DNA from: Streptomyces ipomoeae 91-03 | GTDB lineage: Bacteria > Actinomycetota > Actinomycetes > Streptomycetales > Streptomycetaceae | DNA: 64,000 bases | NCBI RefSeq assembly: GCF_000317595.1 | Contig: NZ_AEJC01000629.1 | Coordinates: 1-64,000, forward strand | Direction: 5' to 3' | Part shown: positions 17,945 through 26,874 of the stretch, in pieces | How the letters are laid out: the number at the start of each line of letters is the position of its first letter | Position numbering within the stretch: the stretch's first letter is position 1 | The notes under the pieces: generated by a model | Told to the model about the DNA's origin: nothing | The model's input: the letters and a program-made list of their open reading frames with translations, nothing else | Databases searched by the model: none | Program-made: the position numbers and the translations under genes

Positions 17945-18435
17945 CGGGCGAAGGCCGTCACGATCTCCGTCTCGCTCACCTTGCCGTCGGCGTCGGTGTC
18001 GAGCGCGGCGGCGGTGGCGGAGGCGATGTGCTCGGGGACGCCGAGGGCCTTGAGGACCCGGGCGGTCTCCTCGACCGTGACCGCGCCGTCCCCGTCGGCG
18101 TCCGCGACGGCGAGGGCCGCGTGCAGGAAGGGGCGGGCGATCTCGGCGAACCGGTCGGGGGTGTCGCGCAGCCGCTTGACCGCGCCGTTCACGAACTCGT
18201 CCCGGGTGATGCGCTGGTCGCCGTCCCGGTCCGCTATCCCGGCCATGCCCTGCCAGAAGGCCTCGGCGCCGATGTACAGGGCCTGGCCCTTGTCGGACCG
18301 GGCGGTGGTGCCGAACTCGTTGAGTACCGCCTTGGTCGCCGCGCTGAAGTCCTCGCGGTCGATCCAGCCGTTGCCGTCCTGGTCGAAGGTGGCGAACCGG
18401 GCGGCGATCCTGCGCTCGTACTCGCTGCTGACCAT
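17923..18435 (-). CDS. EF-hand calcium-binding protein (calerythrin-like)
   Basis: Cytosolic Ca2+-binding protein of 170 residues with four EF-hand loops: DQDGNGWIDREDF, DRDGDQRITRDEF, DADGDGAVTVEET and DTDADGKVSETEI. All keep Asp/Asn ligands at positions 1, 3 and 5 and Glu at 12, except that the third and fourth end in less canonical residues. Length and four-hand layout match calerythrin/CabB-like proteins of actinomycetes, thought to buffer or sense calcium. Transcribed alone; it overlaps the ligase gene tail to tail, so the two mRNAs share antisense ends. Confidence 0.9.
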   Translation of the reverse strand: MVSSEYERRIAARFATFDQDGNGWIDREDFSAATKAVLNEFGTTARSDKGQALYIGAEAFWQGMAGIADRDGDQRITRDEFVNGAVKRLRDTPDRFAEIARPFLHAALAVADADGDGAVTVEETARVLKALGVPEHIASATAAALDTDADGKVSETEIVTAFARYFTVPE

Positions 18436-18653
18436 GTGTTTCGGGCCCGCCTTACGTCAAGTGGGGTGCTTCTCGCCAGGGAGCGTACGACGTCGGAGGC
18501 CGGGAGGGAGCACGAAAGCGGCGCTTGTACCAAGACTGCGGGAATTCCAGGACAACAGTGTGGCCACCGGGACATCGTCGGGTGATGGACATCACACCAG
18601 CGCGTGCGGGGGACTTGGCGTACGAGGAGCGCGTCACATCGGCAGGAGCCCGG

Positions 18654-19055
18654 TCACGCCGAGAGGGGGTCGGCCTCGCCGTCGGATGCGGGGGCGACCG
18701 CCGAGTCCACGTCCGGGTGGACGTCGAAGAGGCGGCGGACGCCGAGGGCGGCCATGACGCGGTTGACGTGCGCGCCCTCCGCCGGGCCGCCGCCCGCCCT
18801 GCCGTCGGCCGGGAGGATCAGACGGAGCCGGCCCTGGCAGGAGCGGATGAGGCGGCGGGTGGCGATGAGGACGCCGACACCGCTGGAATCGCAGAAGACG
18901 ACCCCCGACAGATCGAGGACGAGACTTCGGCGGCCGTCCGCCACCGCCTCGTGCACCCGTTGGCGCAGGACCGGAGAGGTGACGAGATCCATCTCTCCTG
19001 ACACACGCAGCACGGCCCACTCACCCTGCTCGCCGTCGGTCACTTCGAACGTCAC
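18654..19055 (-). CDS. STAS-domain anti-anti-sigma factor
   Basis: SpoIIAA/RsbV-like antagonist, 133 residues. The STAS fold starts WAVLRVSGEMDLVTSPVLR and carries DLSGVVFCDSSGVGVL, with the Ser normally phosphorylated by an RsbW-like kinase. GTG 19055 is chosen because GAGAGG lies just upstream and homology begins there; an ATG 114 bases earlier would add an unrelated leader. It is divergent from the ECF-like sigma factor across a region with interleaved inverted repeats. It could pair with any RsbW-like kinase, for example the one near 12 kb (inference). Confidence 0.87.
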   Translation of the reverse strand: MTFEVTDGEQGEWAVLRVSGEMDLVTSPVLRQRVHEAVADGRRSLVLDLSGVVFCDSSGVGVLIATRRLIRSCQGRLRLILPADGRAGGGPAEGAHVNRVMAALGVRRLFDVHPDVDSAVAPASDGEADPLSA

Positions 19056-19126
19056 CGCGATGCCTCTCAGTCGCTGAACCGGAAGCCACAACACCGCTTC
19101 CTGCTGCGCGGCTGCCCCGCCGTCGT

Positions 19127-19195
19127 TCCATGAAACACCCGTATCGCACCGAAAGCGCATGGTAAGCAAGCCATTTCATGGACCTTTTCGGTGCG
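19127..19195. promoter_or_regulatory. Two interleaved inverted repeats upstream of the sigma-factor gene
   Basis: TCCATGAAA (19127-19135) pairs with TTTCATGGA (19174-19182). CGCACCGAAA (19145-19154) pairs with TTTCGGTGCG (19186-19195). The order A-B-A'-B' means the hairpins are mutually exclusive or form a pseudoknot. The surrounding 510-bp gap between the STAS and sigma genes holds no other gene. Confidence 0.6.
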
Positions 19196-19567
19196 TTTTC
19201 CATCGAGTACGGTCGTACGTGATCACATATTGATCGAGAATGGACCAACAGCATTGCCATGTGGTCGATTTCGCGCAGGGTGGATATCGCACAGCGATGC
19301 GAAGAGGCCCGTAAGGGTGGACATGAGGGTGGACAGACGCCCACGTGGGCAGCCGGAAAGCGCTTCGCGGAGGAGCTCGGAGCAGATCCATACCATCTTC
19401 GGCCCCGCGGGGGGGCGCACATTGGCATAAAGGGGCGTGCGCGGTCAGCAGTGCCGACTACATTCGAGAAAGCAGTGCACACAGGCTGGACGCAGGCAGG
19501 ACCGGGGCCGGGTCGATGGCTCGGCGATCAGGAACGGCGCAGGTACGAGCGGGGGCGAGGGGGCCGT

Positions 19568-20149
19568 ATGGCGACGAAGGACGCACCACCCCGCTGGGAC
19601 CGCAGGATGCAACAACGACTGACGCACGGCGAGGCGGCGGCGCTCGGTGAGCTGTACGACCGGTTCGCGTCCCTCGTGCACGGCCTCGCCCACCGCGTCC
19701 TCGACGACGAGCGGGCCGCCGACGGCATCACCCGCGAGGTGTTCGCCCAGGTCTGGGAGAACCCCGAGGCGTACGACCCCAAGGAGGGCCCCCTGCGCTC
19801 CTGGGTCGCGGCACTGACCCACCGCCTGGCCGTGCAGCGGTTGCGCGCCACCGAGACCGCCGCGCTGGCCCAGGGCGGCGAGGGCACCACGGAGGACCTG
19901 GAACGCAAGGTCCACCGCGCCTCGGTCGCCGCCCGCGCCGACTACATAGTGCAGGCCATGCCCACGCCCCTGCGGGCCGCCCTGGAACTGGCCTACTTCC
20001 AGCGCCGCGACTACCGCCAGACCGCCACCGACCTCGGCGTCACCGAGGACGAGGCCCGCCGTCGCCTCCGCCTCGGCCTCCAGCTCCTCGCCACCGCCCA
20101 CGACACCCGCCTCTCCGGCACCCCACCCGAACACGGGGGTGCCGTGTGA
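19568..20149 (+). CDS. ECF-like RNA polymerase sigma factor
   Basis: Sigma factor of 193 residues. Region 2 includes GELYDRFASLVHGLAHRVL and FAQVWENPEAYDPKEG; region 4 HTH is QRRDYRQTATDLGVTEDEARRRLRLG. ATG 19568 follows a purine-rich GGGGGCGAGGGGG stretch; the frame is open about 100 codons further up, but that part has no sigma homology. Its stop overlaps the GTG of the zinc-finger gene (GTGA, 4 bp), a classical sigma/anti-sigma coupling. Confidence 0.9.
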   Translation: MATKDAPPRWDRRMQQRLTHGEAAALGELYDRFASLVHGLAHRVLDDERAADGITREVFAQVWENPEAYDPKEGPLRSWVAALTHRLAVQRLRATETAALAQGGEGTTEDLERKVHRASVAARADYIVQAMPTPLRAALELAYFQRRDYRQTATDLGVTEDEARRRLRLGLQLLATAHDTRLSGTPPEHGGAV

Positions 20150-21738
20150 ACGGCGGCACCCACAGCTTCGACGCGTACGACGAGGGGCCGGAGGGCACCG
20201 ACGGCGGGGCCGGGGAGCCTCGGGCGCCTGGTGGTCCGGCGGGTGGCGGCCCTGGGAGCGGCGGTCCCACCGGTGGGGGTCCTGTGAGCGACGGCCCCCT
20301 GGGTGGTGGTGCCGCGGGCGATGGCCACACGGGCGGCGGTGACGGCGACGAGCCGAGCAGGCCGCCGCGCATACCGCTGCCGCGAACCTCGGTGGAGGAC
20401 ACGGGACTTCCGCTGCCGGACGCGGTACCGGAAACGGCCCCCGCGCCCGAGGCTGAGTCCGAGGCGGAGGAGATGCCGCCCGCGCCGCCGGCACCTCTCG
20501 TACTGCCGCCGCGCATGCCCCACGTACCCCTCGTGCTGGAGCATCCCATACTGAAGGCGCTGCTCGGGGCCTGGGCTCTGACGGCGTGCTCGGCGGAGGA
20601 GGCGCTGGCGGTGGAGGAGCACCTCGGGGTGTGCGGGTCGTGTGCGGACGAGGCCCGGCGGCTACGGGAAGCCGTGGGCCTGCTGCAGCAGCCGGAGAGC
20701 CTCGACCTGGCCCCCTCCCTGCGCAACCAGGTGCTGGACACCTGTCTGGGCCGCCGACCTCCGCGTATCCCGGTACCGCTCTGGGCGGCCCCGTACGACG
20801 CGGAGGCGGCCCGGCTCGACGCGTTGCTCCAGGACATCGACAGCTCGGACTGGCACGCCCCGGTACAGCTGCGCTGGTTCGAGGGCGAGGGGCCGGTGAG
20901 CCGTCGTACGACCGTCGCCGGGGTCATCGCCCACCTGCTGAGCGTCGACGGTCTCGTCGCGACCGCGCTCGGCCTGGAGGACCCGCTCGACCAGCTCAAG
21001 GTGCCGGTCCCGGACGACCGTACGCCCGAGGCGCGCACCGAGGCGTTCTGGAAGGCGTCCCCCTTCCCGCCGAACCGCTCGATCCGGGGACCGTGGCGGG
21101 CGCAGAGCCGTGGCATCGTGCGGACGACGGCCTTCAAGGGCGCCGACGGCGTCGACAAGGCCTATGACACGGAGGGAACCGGTGGGACGGACGGGACCGG
21201 TGTTGTCACCGGCCCCGTGAGCGGGTCATGGGGCCCGGGGCGGCTGTGGGTGTCGTACGGCGGTTTCGAACTGCCGTTGCGGGATGCGCTGCTCGACCGC
21301 GCGTTCGAGTGCTGGATCCATGCGGAGGACATCGCGGAGGCGGTGGACTACCCGTACGAGGCACCCTCCGGGCGCCATCTGCACGGCATGATCGACCTGG
21401 CGGCCCGGATGCTGCCCCTCGTGCTGGCCGAGCGCCGCCGGGCGGGGCTGGCGTCGCCACCGTCCGGCCGCCATCTGACCCCGACCGGTGCGCCCGGCCG
21501 TACCCTCCGCCTGGAGATCGAGGGCTCCGGCGGCGGCGAGTGGCTCATCCCGCTCGACTCCCCCGCGGCCCTGGGCTCCGCCGACCACGAGGTCGCCCAT
21601 GTGGCCCTCGACGGCGTCGAGTTCTGCCGCCTGGCCGCGGGCCACGTACCGCCGGAGGAGGCCGCCGCGGGTCAGCTGGGTGACCGCGCGGCGATCCGAG
21701 ACGTACTGTTCGCGGCGGCGTCGTTGAGCCGCATGTAG
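20146..21738 (+). CDS. Zinc-finger anti-sigma protein fused to a mycothiol-dependent maleylpyruvate isomerase-like (DinB) domain
   Basis: 530 residues in three parts. Residues 1-120 are a low-complexity Gly/Pro/Glu tail. Residues about 140-175 form an anti-sigma zinc finger (TACSAEEALAVEEHLGVCGSC, H-x3-C-x2-C type). Residues about 205-525 form an MDMPI-like helical domain with a C-terminal subdomain. No membrane segment is seen, so it acts in the cytosol. Translationally coupled to the sigma gene, so it presumably holds that factor. The fused thiol-transferase-fold domain might sense a mycothiol or metal signal (inference). Confidence 0.85.
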   Translation: MNGGTHSFDAYDEGPEGTDGGAGEPRAPGGPAGGGPGSGGPTGGGPVSDGPLGGGAAGDGHTGGGDGDEPSRPPRIPLPRTSVEDTGLPLPDAVPETAPAPEAESEAEEMPPAPPAPLVLPPRMPHVPLVLEHPILKALLGAWALTACSAEEALAVEEHLGVCGSCADEARRLREAVGLLQQPESLDLAPSLRNQVLDTCLGRRPPRIPVPLWAAPYDAEAARLDALLQDIDSSDWHAPVQLRWFEGEGPVSRRTTVAGVIAHLLSVDGLVATALGLEDPLDQLKVPVPDDRTPEARTEAFWKASPFPPNRSIRGPWRAQSRGIVRTTAFKGADGVDKAYDTEGTGGTDGTGVVTGPVSGSWGPGRLWVSYGGFELPLRDALLDRAFECWIHAEDIAEAVDYPYEAPSGRHLHGMIDLAARMLPLVLAERRRAGLASPPSGRHLTPTGAPGRTLRLEIEGSGGGEWLIPLDSPAALGSADHEVAHVALDGVEFCRLAAGHVPPEEAAAGQLGDRAAIRDVLFAAASLSRM

Positions 21739-21774
21739 CCACCGGCCACCTGGGCGCCCGGCAGCTTCGGTCGG

Positions 21775-21835
21775 CCGGGCCCCATCGCCCCAGCGGCACG
21801 ACTGCCCGCGGCCAAGAAACCACCCGCAGTCGCAA
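21775..21835. repeat. Dispersed intergenic repeat, short copy
   Basis: CGCCCCAGCGGCACGACTGC followed by an ACCACCCGCAGTCGC module matches the repeats near 9160 and 11,735. It sits between convergent genes, so it may act as a terminator. Confidence 0.55.
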
Positions 21836-21857
21836 ACCCACAACACCCCCCGAGCTG

Positions 21858-22610
21858 CTAGGCGTTGACACCCCGCAACCCCAGATAGCGACTCAGATGC
21901 GTGGCCGCCCCGAGCATGGCCACACCCCGTGCCGTCAGCCTCCGCTGCCAGTCGTCCAGGGCGCTGGACAGGCTGTCCGTACCGCCGACCGTGCGGACCT
22001 GCTGGACCACGGTGGCGATGTGATCCAGCGGATACCCCCCGCGCCGCAGAAGGTGGGCCAGCTCGGCGTCGCGGATATCGGCCGCCCGGAACACGCGGTA
22101 CCCGGTCACGGGGTCGCGCACGGGAGCGAGAACACCGGCCTCCTCCCAGTTGCGAAGGGTCGCCGGCGTGACCCCGAGCCGACGGGCGAGTTCCCCGACG
22201 GTTCGGGCGTCCGGCCCCGGCCCTGCCGTCGGGCCCGACGACGCGGCGACGGCATCGGAGGACCCCACCGCCAGATGGCCCACCCCCAGGTGCCCCACCG
22301 CCCTCCGCACCGCATCCAACGTCTCCCGATCCCGCAGCAACTGACCGTGCCCCCGGTCGATGATCGTCAACGCACCGTCGAGATCGTCCTCATGAACCGC
22401 GTTCATGATCCGGCCCCCGGCGCCATGACCGTACGCCGGAACAAGCGCGAGGAACGCACGCAGCGCCGCCGCGTGCACCTCCGTATAGACCCGGTAGCCA
22501 CTCGGCGTCCGCTCGGCGGGCGGGATGAACCCGTCCCGCTCGTAGTTGCGGACCGCCTGGGTCGAGATCCCGTGCCCACGCGCGAGGTCGACCGGCCGCA
22601 AGCCTCTCAC
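21858..22610 (-). CDS. MerR-family regulator with two HTH domains (TioE-like)
   Basis: 250 residues with two MerR-type winged HTH units in one chain. The first, RPVDLARGHGISTQAVRNYE, is at residues 5-24; the second, TVGELARRLGVTPATLRNWE, is at residues 137-156. Each is followed by a wing ending in a GYRV element (PSGYRV and VTGYRV). TioE-family regulators share this duplicated layout. GTG start without clear ribosome site, possibly leaderless. It is divergent from the erythromycin-esterase-like gene, its likely target. Confidence 0.87.
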   Translation of the reverse strand: MRGLRPVDLARGHGISTQAVRNYERDGFIPPAERTPSGYRVYTEVHAAALRAFLALVPAYGHGAGGRIMNAVHEDDLDGALTIIDRGHGQLLRDRETLDAVRRAVGHLGVGHLAVGSSDAVAASSGPTAGPGPDARTVGELARRLGVTPATLRNWEEAGVLAPVRDPVTGYRVFRAADIRDAELAHLLRRGGYPLDHIATVVQQVRTVGGTDSLSSALDDWQRRLTARGVAMLGAATHLSRYLGLRGVNA

Positions 22611-22615
22611 CGGTT

Positions 22616-22720
22616 TGAAGCTTCACAGCGGCACCAGGACGTTCGTACCCTCAAAGCCCCACGCATCCCACGTATAGCCTTCCCAAAGCCTCAACCGACT
22701 TTTCAAAGATACGCTTGAGG
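22616..22720. promoter_or_regulatory. Divergent control region with two inverted repeats
   Basis: TGAAGCTTCA (22616-22625), a perfect palindrome just before the MerR start, and CCTCAA-N20-TTGAGG (22689-22720) just before the esterase ATG. The wide second repeat straddles the expected promoter position, as in MerR-controlled promoters. Confidence 0.5.
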
Positions 22721-22723
22721 CCC

Positions 22724-23890
22724 ATGACCCAGGACATCCGAACCTTCCTGCCCCCGTCATGCGACCTGCTGGGCCTCGGCGAGCCCACACACCTGGAACC
22801 GGCCTTCGCCCACATCCGCAACGAACTGTTCGCCCAGCTCGTCGACCACGGCTTCCGATCCATCGCCCTCGAAACCGACCGAGTGGCCGCGCTCACCGTG
22901 AACGACTTCGTCCAGGGGGGAACGGGCGACCTCGACACCGTCATGAGCGAAGGCTTCTCCCACGGCTTCGGCGAACTGGCCCCCAACAGGCGACTGATCG
23001 CCTGGATGCGCGACCACAACGAGACCCGCCCACCGGAGGAGCGCCTGTCCTTCCACGGCTTCGACGCCCCCATGGAGACGATGAGCGTCCCCAGCCCACG
23101 CCCCCACCTCGAACACACCCGCGACTACCTGAAGCGCGCCGACCTCGGCCTCGACGGAAGCGACCTCGCGAGCCTCCTCGGCGACGACGAACGGTGGAGC
23201 CGTACGGAGGCGGTCCTGGACCCGGCGATGTCCATCGGCGCCACACCGGAGGCCGACCGGTTGCGTACGATCGCCGACGACCTGCTCACCGCCCTCCACA
23301 TGTACGCACCGGAACTGATCGCGGCGACATCACAGGACGAGTGGTCGCGGGCGAAGACCCACGCCACCGCCGCCCTCGGCCTCCTCCGCCATCACCGGCA
23401 GGCGGCACAACGCGTGCCGGACACCACTCGCTGGACCCGTCTGTGCGCCACCCGGGACGCGCTGATGGCCCAGAACCTCCTCGACATCCGAGCCATCGAG
23501 GCCCGCCGGGGTCCGACGCTGGTCTTCTCCCACAACGTCCACCTGCAGCGAAACCTCAGCAGCATGGACATGGGCCACATGCACCTCGTCTGGTCCTCCG
23601 CCGGCGCCATCGTGAGCGCCCTGCCGGGCAGCCACTCGTACGCCTTCGTCGCGGGCAGCCTGGGCAAGAGCGAGGCGATAGCCCTCGAGGCCCCCGCCCC
23701 GGACACGTACGAGGGCGCTCTGCAGACCCGTATCCCCGCATGGGGCCTGACAACGGCCATCGAGGTCCCGCCCGCCCGGAGCCGCACGGACGCCACCCCG
23801 CAACAGGGCTACTTCCCGCTGGACCGGCCGACCATCGACGCGGCGGACGCGATCCTGCACATCAACACAGGGGCAGCAGGCGCTCCGTAG
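22724..23890 (+). CDS. Erythromycin esterase family protein
   Basis: EreA/EreB-like hydrolase of 388 residues. Family catalytic segments are visible: LGLGEPTHLEPAF (His and Glu), FRSIALETDR (Glu), LSFHGFDAPM and VFSHNVHLQR (His). Most family members in soil actinomycetes do not degrade macrolides and have unknown substrates. The ATG follows TTGAGGCCC, so the ribosome site is weak or the message nearly leaderless. The neighbouring TioE-like regulator suggests induction by a drug-like ligand. Confidence 0.88.
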   Translation: MTQDIRTFLPPSCDLLGLGEPTHLEPAFAHIRNELFAQLVDHGFRSIALETDRVAALTVNDFVQGGTGDLDTVMSEGFSHGFGELAPNRRLIAWMRDHNETRPPEERLSFHGFDAPMETMSVPSPRPHLEHTRDYLKRADLGLDGSDLASLLGDDERWSRTEAVLDPAMSIGATPEADRLRTIADDLLTALHMYAPELIAATSQDEWSRAKTHATAALGLLRHHRQAAQRVPDTTRWTRLCATRDALMAQNLLDIRAIEARRGPTLVFSHNVHLQRNLSSMDMGHMHLVWSSAGAIVSALPGSHSYAFVAGSLGKSEAIALEAPAPDTYEGALQTRIPAWGLTTAIEVPPARSRTDATPQQGYFPLDRPTIDAADAILHINTGAAGAP

Positions 23891-23905
23891 GGGTGCGGGG
23901 TCGCT

Positions 23906-24790
23906 CTACGCGAAAACGACCGTCCGACGCCCGTTCATCAGAATCCGCCGCTCGGCATGCCACTTGACCGCCCGCGCCAGCGCCTGGCACTCCACATCAC
24001 GCCCGATGGCGACAAGCTCCTCCGGCGTCACCCCATGTCCCACCCGCTCGACCTCCTGCTCGATGATCGGCCCTTCATCGAGGTCGGCGGTGACGTAGTG
24101 CGCGGTGGCGCCGATCAGCTTCACACCACGGGCGTGCGCCTGGTGGTACGGCTTCGCGCCCTTGAAGCTCGGCAGGAACGAGTGGTGGATGTTGATGATC
24201 CGGCCACTGAGCTGCTTGCAGAGGTCGTCGGAGAGCACCTGCATATAGCGGGCGAGGACGACCAGCTCGACGTCCTCCTCGCGGACGAGCTGCAGCAGCC
24301 GTGCCTCGGCGTCGGCCTTGGTGTCCTTCGTCACCGGAATGTGGTGGAAGGGGATGTCGTACGACGCGACGAGCTCGGCGAAGTCGGTGTGGTTGGAGAC
24401 GACGGCGGCGATCTCGACGGGCAGCGCGCCGATCCGGGCCCGGAAGAGCAGGTCGTTCAGGCAGTGCCCGAACTTGCTGACCATCAGCAGGACCCGCATC
24501 CTCTCCTCGGCCCGATGGATCTGCCAGTCCATCTGGAAGGAGTCGCCGATCGCCGCGAAGCTGGCCCGCAGCTTGTCCACGGTCACCGGCGGCTCCGCCG
24601 AGAAGTGGACGCGCATGAAGAACAGACCCGTGTCGTGGTCGCCGAACTGCTGGCTGTCCTCGATGTTGCAGCCGGTCATGAAGAGGTAGCTCGACACGGC
24701 GTGCACGATGCCCTGCTTGTCGGGGCAGGCGAGGGTGAGGACGTACTGGTCGGCGGGCGCCGCCGCGGCTCGGGTGGACTGCTCGTTCAT
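23906..24790 (-). CDS. purU: Formyltetrahydrofolate deformylase
   Basis: Hydrolyses 10-formyl-THF to formate and THF, balancing one-carbon pools. 294 residues: N-terminal ACT domain (LTLACPDKQGIVHAVSSYL) and formyltransferase-fold C-terminal half. The catalytic triad is visible as NIHHSFLPSFKGAKPYHQAH (Asn, His) and TADLDEGPIIEQ (Asp). ATG 24790 begins a short Ala/Thr-rich lead-in typical of actinobacterial PurU. Convergent with the esterase-like gene (15-bp gap). Confidence 0.95.
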   Translation of the reverse strand: MNEQSTRAAAAPADQYVLTLACPDKQGIVHAVSSYLFMTGCNIEDSQQFGDHDTGLFFMRVHFSAEPPVTVDKLRASFAAIGDSFQMDWQIHRAEERMRVLLMVSKFGHCLNDLLFRARIGALPVEIAAVVSNHTDFAELVASYDIPFHHIPVTKDTKADAEARLLQLVREEDVELVVLARYMQVLSDDLCKQLSGRIINIHHSFLPSFKGAKPYHQAHARGVKLIGATAHYVTADLDEGPIIEQEVERVGHGVTPEELVAIGRDVECQALARAVKWHAERRILMNGRRTVVFA

Positions 24791-24931
24791 GCCGGACAGG
24801 GTCCCATACGGCCTGCCGATGGCGACAACCGTCCCGAAAGCCGGACCGGGTCGAAAGTCGCCCCCACCCGACCTCGGCTCCCCCACACGGTCCTCAGCTC
24901 CCCCACACGGCCCTCGTCATCCCCAGTGGCC

Positions 24932-25432
24932 CTACGCCGCCCTCGTCATGATCCGCAGCACCTCGAGCGTCCGCGGCGGCGTGTCCGGGTCCTCCCCGTC
25001 GCTCGCCGAGAGGCGCACATGGGCCTCGCGGGCCGCGCGGACCGCCTCGGGCCAGGCGGCGTGGTCGAGGTACGCGGAGACCGGCGCGTCGGGGCCGACC
25101 TGGTGCATGATCCGCAGGACGCGGAGTACGGCCGTGTCGACGAGGGCCGCCTCCTGGGCGTCGCGGAATATGGTGCCCACGTACTTGTCGGCGGACCAGT
25201 TGTCCAGCCAGGTGTCCTCGACCAAGCGGTACACGGCGTCGGTGACGTCACCGTAGCCGTCGACGCCGGCCAGCCAGACGTCCCGCTGGAAGACCGGGTC
25301 GGAGAGCATGTGCAGCGCGGAGCGCACATTGCTGCGCCAGCGCCACCACGGCATGTCGTTGAGTGGCATGCCGCCCATGGTGAATGAGCGACGCCCACGA
25401 CGGGAAGGGGTCTCCGGACCTTGGACGGTCAT
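24932..25432 (-). CDS. Conserved hypothetical protein
   Basis: 166 residues, soluble, rich in Trp/Asp/Ala (MPWWRWRSNVRSALHMLSD, EDTWLDNWSADKYVGTIFRD). No catalytic motif or known domain recognised; it looks helical. GAGAGG lies 13 bases before the chosen ATG, and an internal ATG (25378) is a less supported alternative. It lies 141 bp upstream of purU on the same strand, so it may be co-transcribed. It is divergent from the lipoprotein gene. Confidence 0.65.
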   Translation of the reverse strand: MTVQGPETPSRRGRRSFTMGGMPLNDMPWWRWRSNVRSALHMLSDPVFQRDVWLAGVDGYGDVTDAVYRLVEDTWLDNWSADKYVGTIFRDAQEAALVDTAVLRVLRIMHQVGPDAPVSAYLDHAAWPEAVRAAREAHVRLSASDGEDPDTPPRTLEVLRIMTRAA

Positions 25433-25509
25433 CGATCTCGCATTCCTCTCTCAAACCTCTCGAATATACGATCGTAGCTTCCTGTAATTCACCTCCCGGT
25501 CACCACACG

Positions 25510-25541
25510 TTGACCATCCGTCACTCCCGGGTTGGTGATGT
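25510..25541 (+). promoter_or_regulatory. Possible promoter of the solute-binding lipoprotein gene
   Basis: TTGACC (25510-25515) followed by a TGATGTGACA segment about 19-20 bp downstream. It would start transcription 15-20 bp before the ATG. The -10 is a poor match, so this is tentative. Confidence 0.35.
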
Positions 25542-25560
25542 GACAGAATCGTGCGGAGCC

Positions 25561-26850
25561 ATGACCGGCTTCCAGGCACGACGGAACCCCTTTGCCGAAG
25601 GCCTCGCCAGGGCCCTGGCCAGAGCCACCACACTGGCGGTGTGCGCGTCGCTCGCCGTCGGGTGCGGAGTCATCCCTGGTACCACGGGGGGTTCCGGGGA
25701 CGGCCCCGTCACCGTCATGACCTGGGCGCCGGAGAAGACCGCCGCCACCAACAAGCCCGGCATGCCCGCCATGGCCAAGGCGTACGCCCGCTGGGTCAAC
25801 GCCAACGGCGGCATCAACGGCCATGAGCTGAAGATACTCACCTGCAACGACCGCAACGACACGGTGACCGCCGCCAAGTGCGCCCGCCGCGCGGCCAAGG
25901 AGGACGTCGTCGCGGTCGTCGGCTCCTACAGCCAGTACGGCCGCGCCTTCCTCGCCCCGCTGGAGTCCGCCGGCATCCCGTACATCGGGGGCTACGGAGT
26001 CACCGACGACGAGTTCGCGAGCACCCTGTCCTACCCGGTCAACGGCGGCCAGGCCGCGCTCATGGCAGGCCTCGGCGAACAGCTCGCCAAGGCCTGCGGC
26101 CCCATCGCCCTGATACGCCCTGACTCCATAGCCGGCGACCTGCTCCCGCTGCTGATGAACTCGGGCCTGCGGGCCGGGGGCCACGACGAGGTCTCCGACC
26201 AGCTGGCCGCCGAGGACGCCACCGAGTACTCGAACCACTCCTCCGAGGCCCTGCGGCACGCCTCCACCGACCCGGCCAAGCAGGGCTGCGTGGTGCCCGC
26301 GCTCGGCGACCGCACCTCCACCTTCATGGACTCCTTCCGCCGCGACCGCGGGGACTACCCGGACGTGAGCATCGGAACCGTCATCGGCAGCATCGACCAG
26401 TCGATCATCGACTCGACCGGCGGCAGGAAGAGCCCCTACGAGGGCGCGCACGTCACCGGCTGGTACCCGGTGGAGAGCGACAAGCGCTGGGACAGGATGA
26501 AGGACGTCATCCAGGAGCACGCCTTCGGCGACAACCGCGTCGACCCGGCGGACCCGGGCGTGCAGACCACCTGGATCGCGTACACCGTCCTGACGGCCGC
26601 CATCGAGGCGCTCGGCGACGAGGAGGTGACCTCCGCCTCGATCCGCCGCGTCCTCGACGACGGCCTCAAGGTCGACACCGGCGGTCTGACCCCCACGCTG
26701 AGCTGGCGCTTCGAAGATCTCATCGCCGCCGCGAAGTTTCCCCGCCTGACCAACCCCGAGGTCACCTTCGAGGTCGTGCGCAAGGGGCAGCTGGTCGCCG
26801 CGCGGCGCGGTTTCGTGAACGTGGAGGAGACCCTGGTGGACGCCACCTGA
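25561..26850 (+). CDS. ABC-type substrate-binding lipoprotein (branched-chain amino acid/amide type)
   Basis: Extracytoplasmic type I binding protein, 429 residues. The signal ALARATTLAVCASLAVGC contains a lipobox (LAVGC), so it is lipid-anchored. The fold resembles LivJ/amide receptors: GMPAMAKAYARWVNANGGIN, DVVAVVGSYSQYG, GIPYIGGYGVTDDEF. No permease or ATPase gene adjoins, so it may serve a distant transporter or act as a sensor. GGAG is close to the ATG; an in-frame GTG 21 bases upstream is an alternative start. Confidence 0.87.
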   Translation: MTGFQARRNPFAEGLARALARATTLAVCASLAVGCGVIPGTTGGSGDGPVTVMTWAPEKTAATNKPGMPAMAKAYARWVNANGGINGHELKILTCNDRNDTVTAAKCARRAAKEDVVAVVGSYSQYGRAFLAPLESAGIPYIGGYGVTDDEFASTLSYPVNGGQAALMAGLGEQLAKACGPIALIRPDSIAGDLLPLLMNSGLRAGGHDEVSDQLAAEDATEYSNHSSEALRHASTDPAKQGCVVPALGDRTSTFMDSFRRDRGDYPDVSIGTVIGSIDQSIIDSTGGRKSPYEGAHVTGWYPVESDKRWDRMKDVIQEHAFGDNRVDPADPGVQTTWIAYTVLTAAIEALGDEEVTSASIRRVLDDGLKVDTGGLTPTLSWRFEDLIAAAKFPRLTNPEVTFEVVRKGQLVAARRGFVNVEETLVDAT

Positions 26851-26874
26851 GCGACCACCAAGGGCTGGGCGCCG

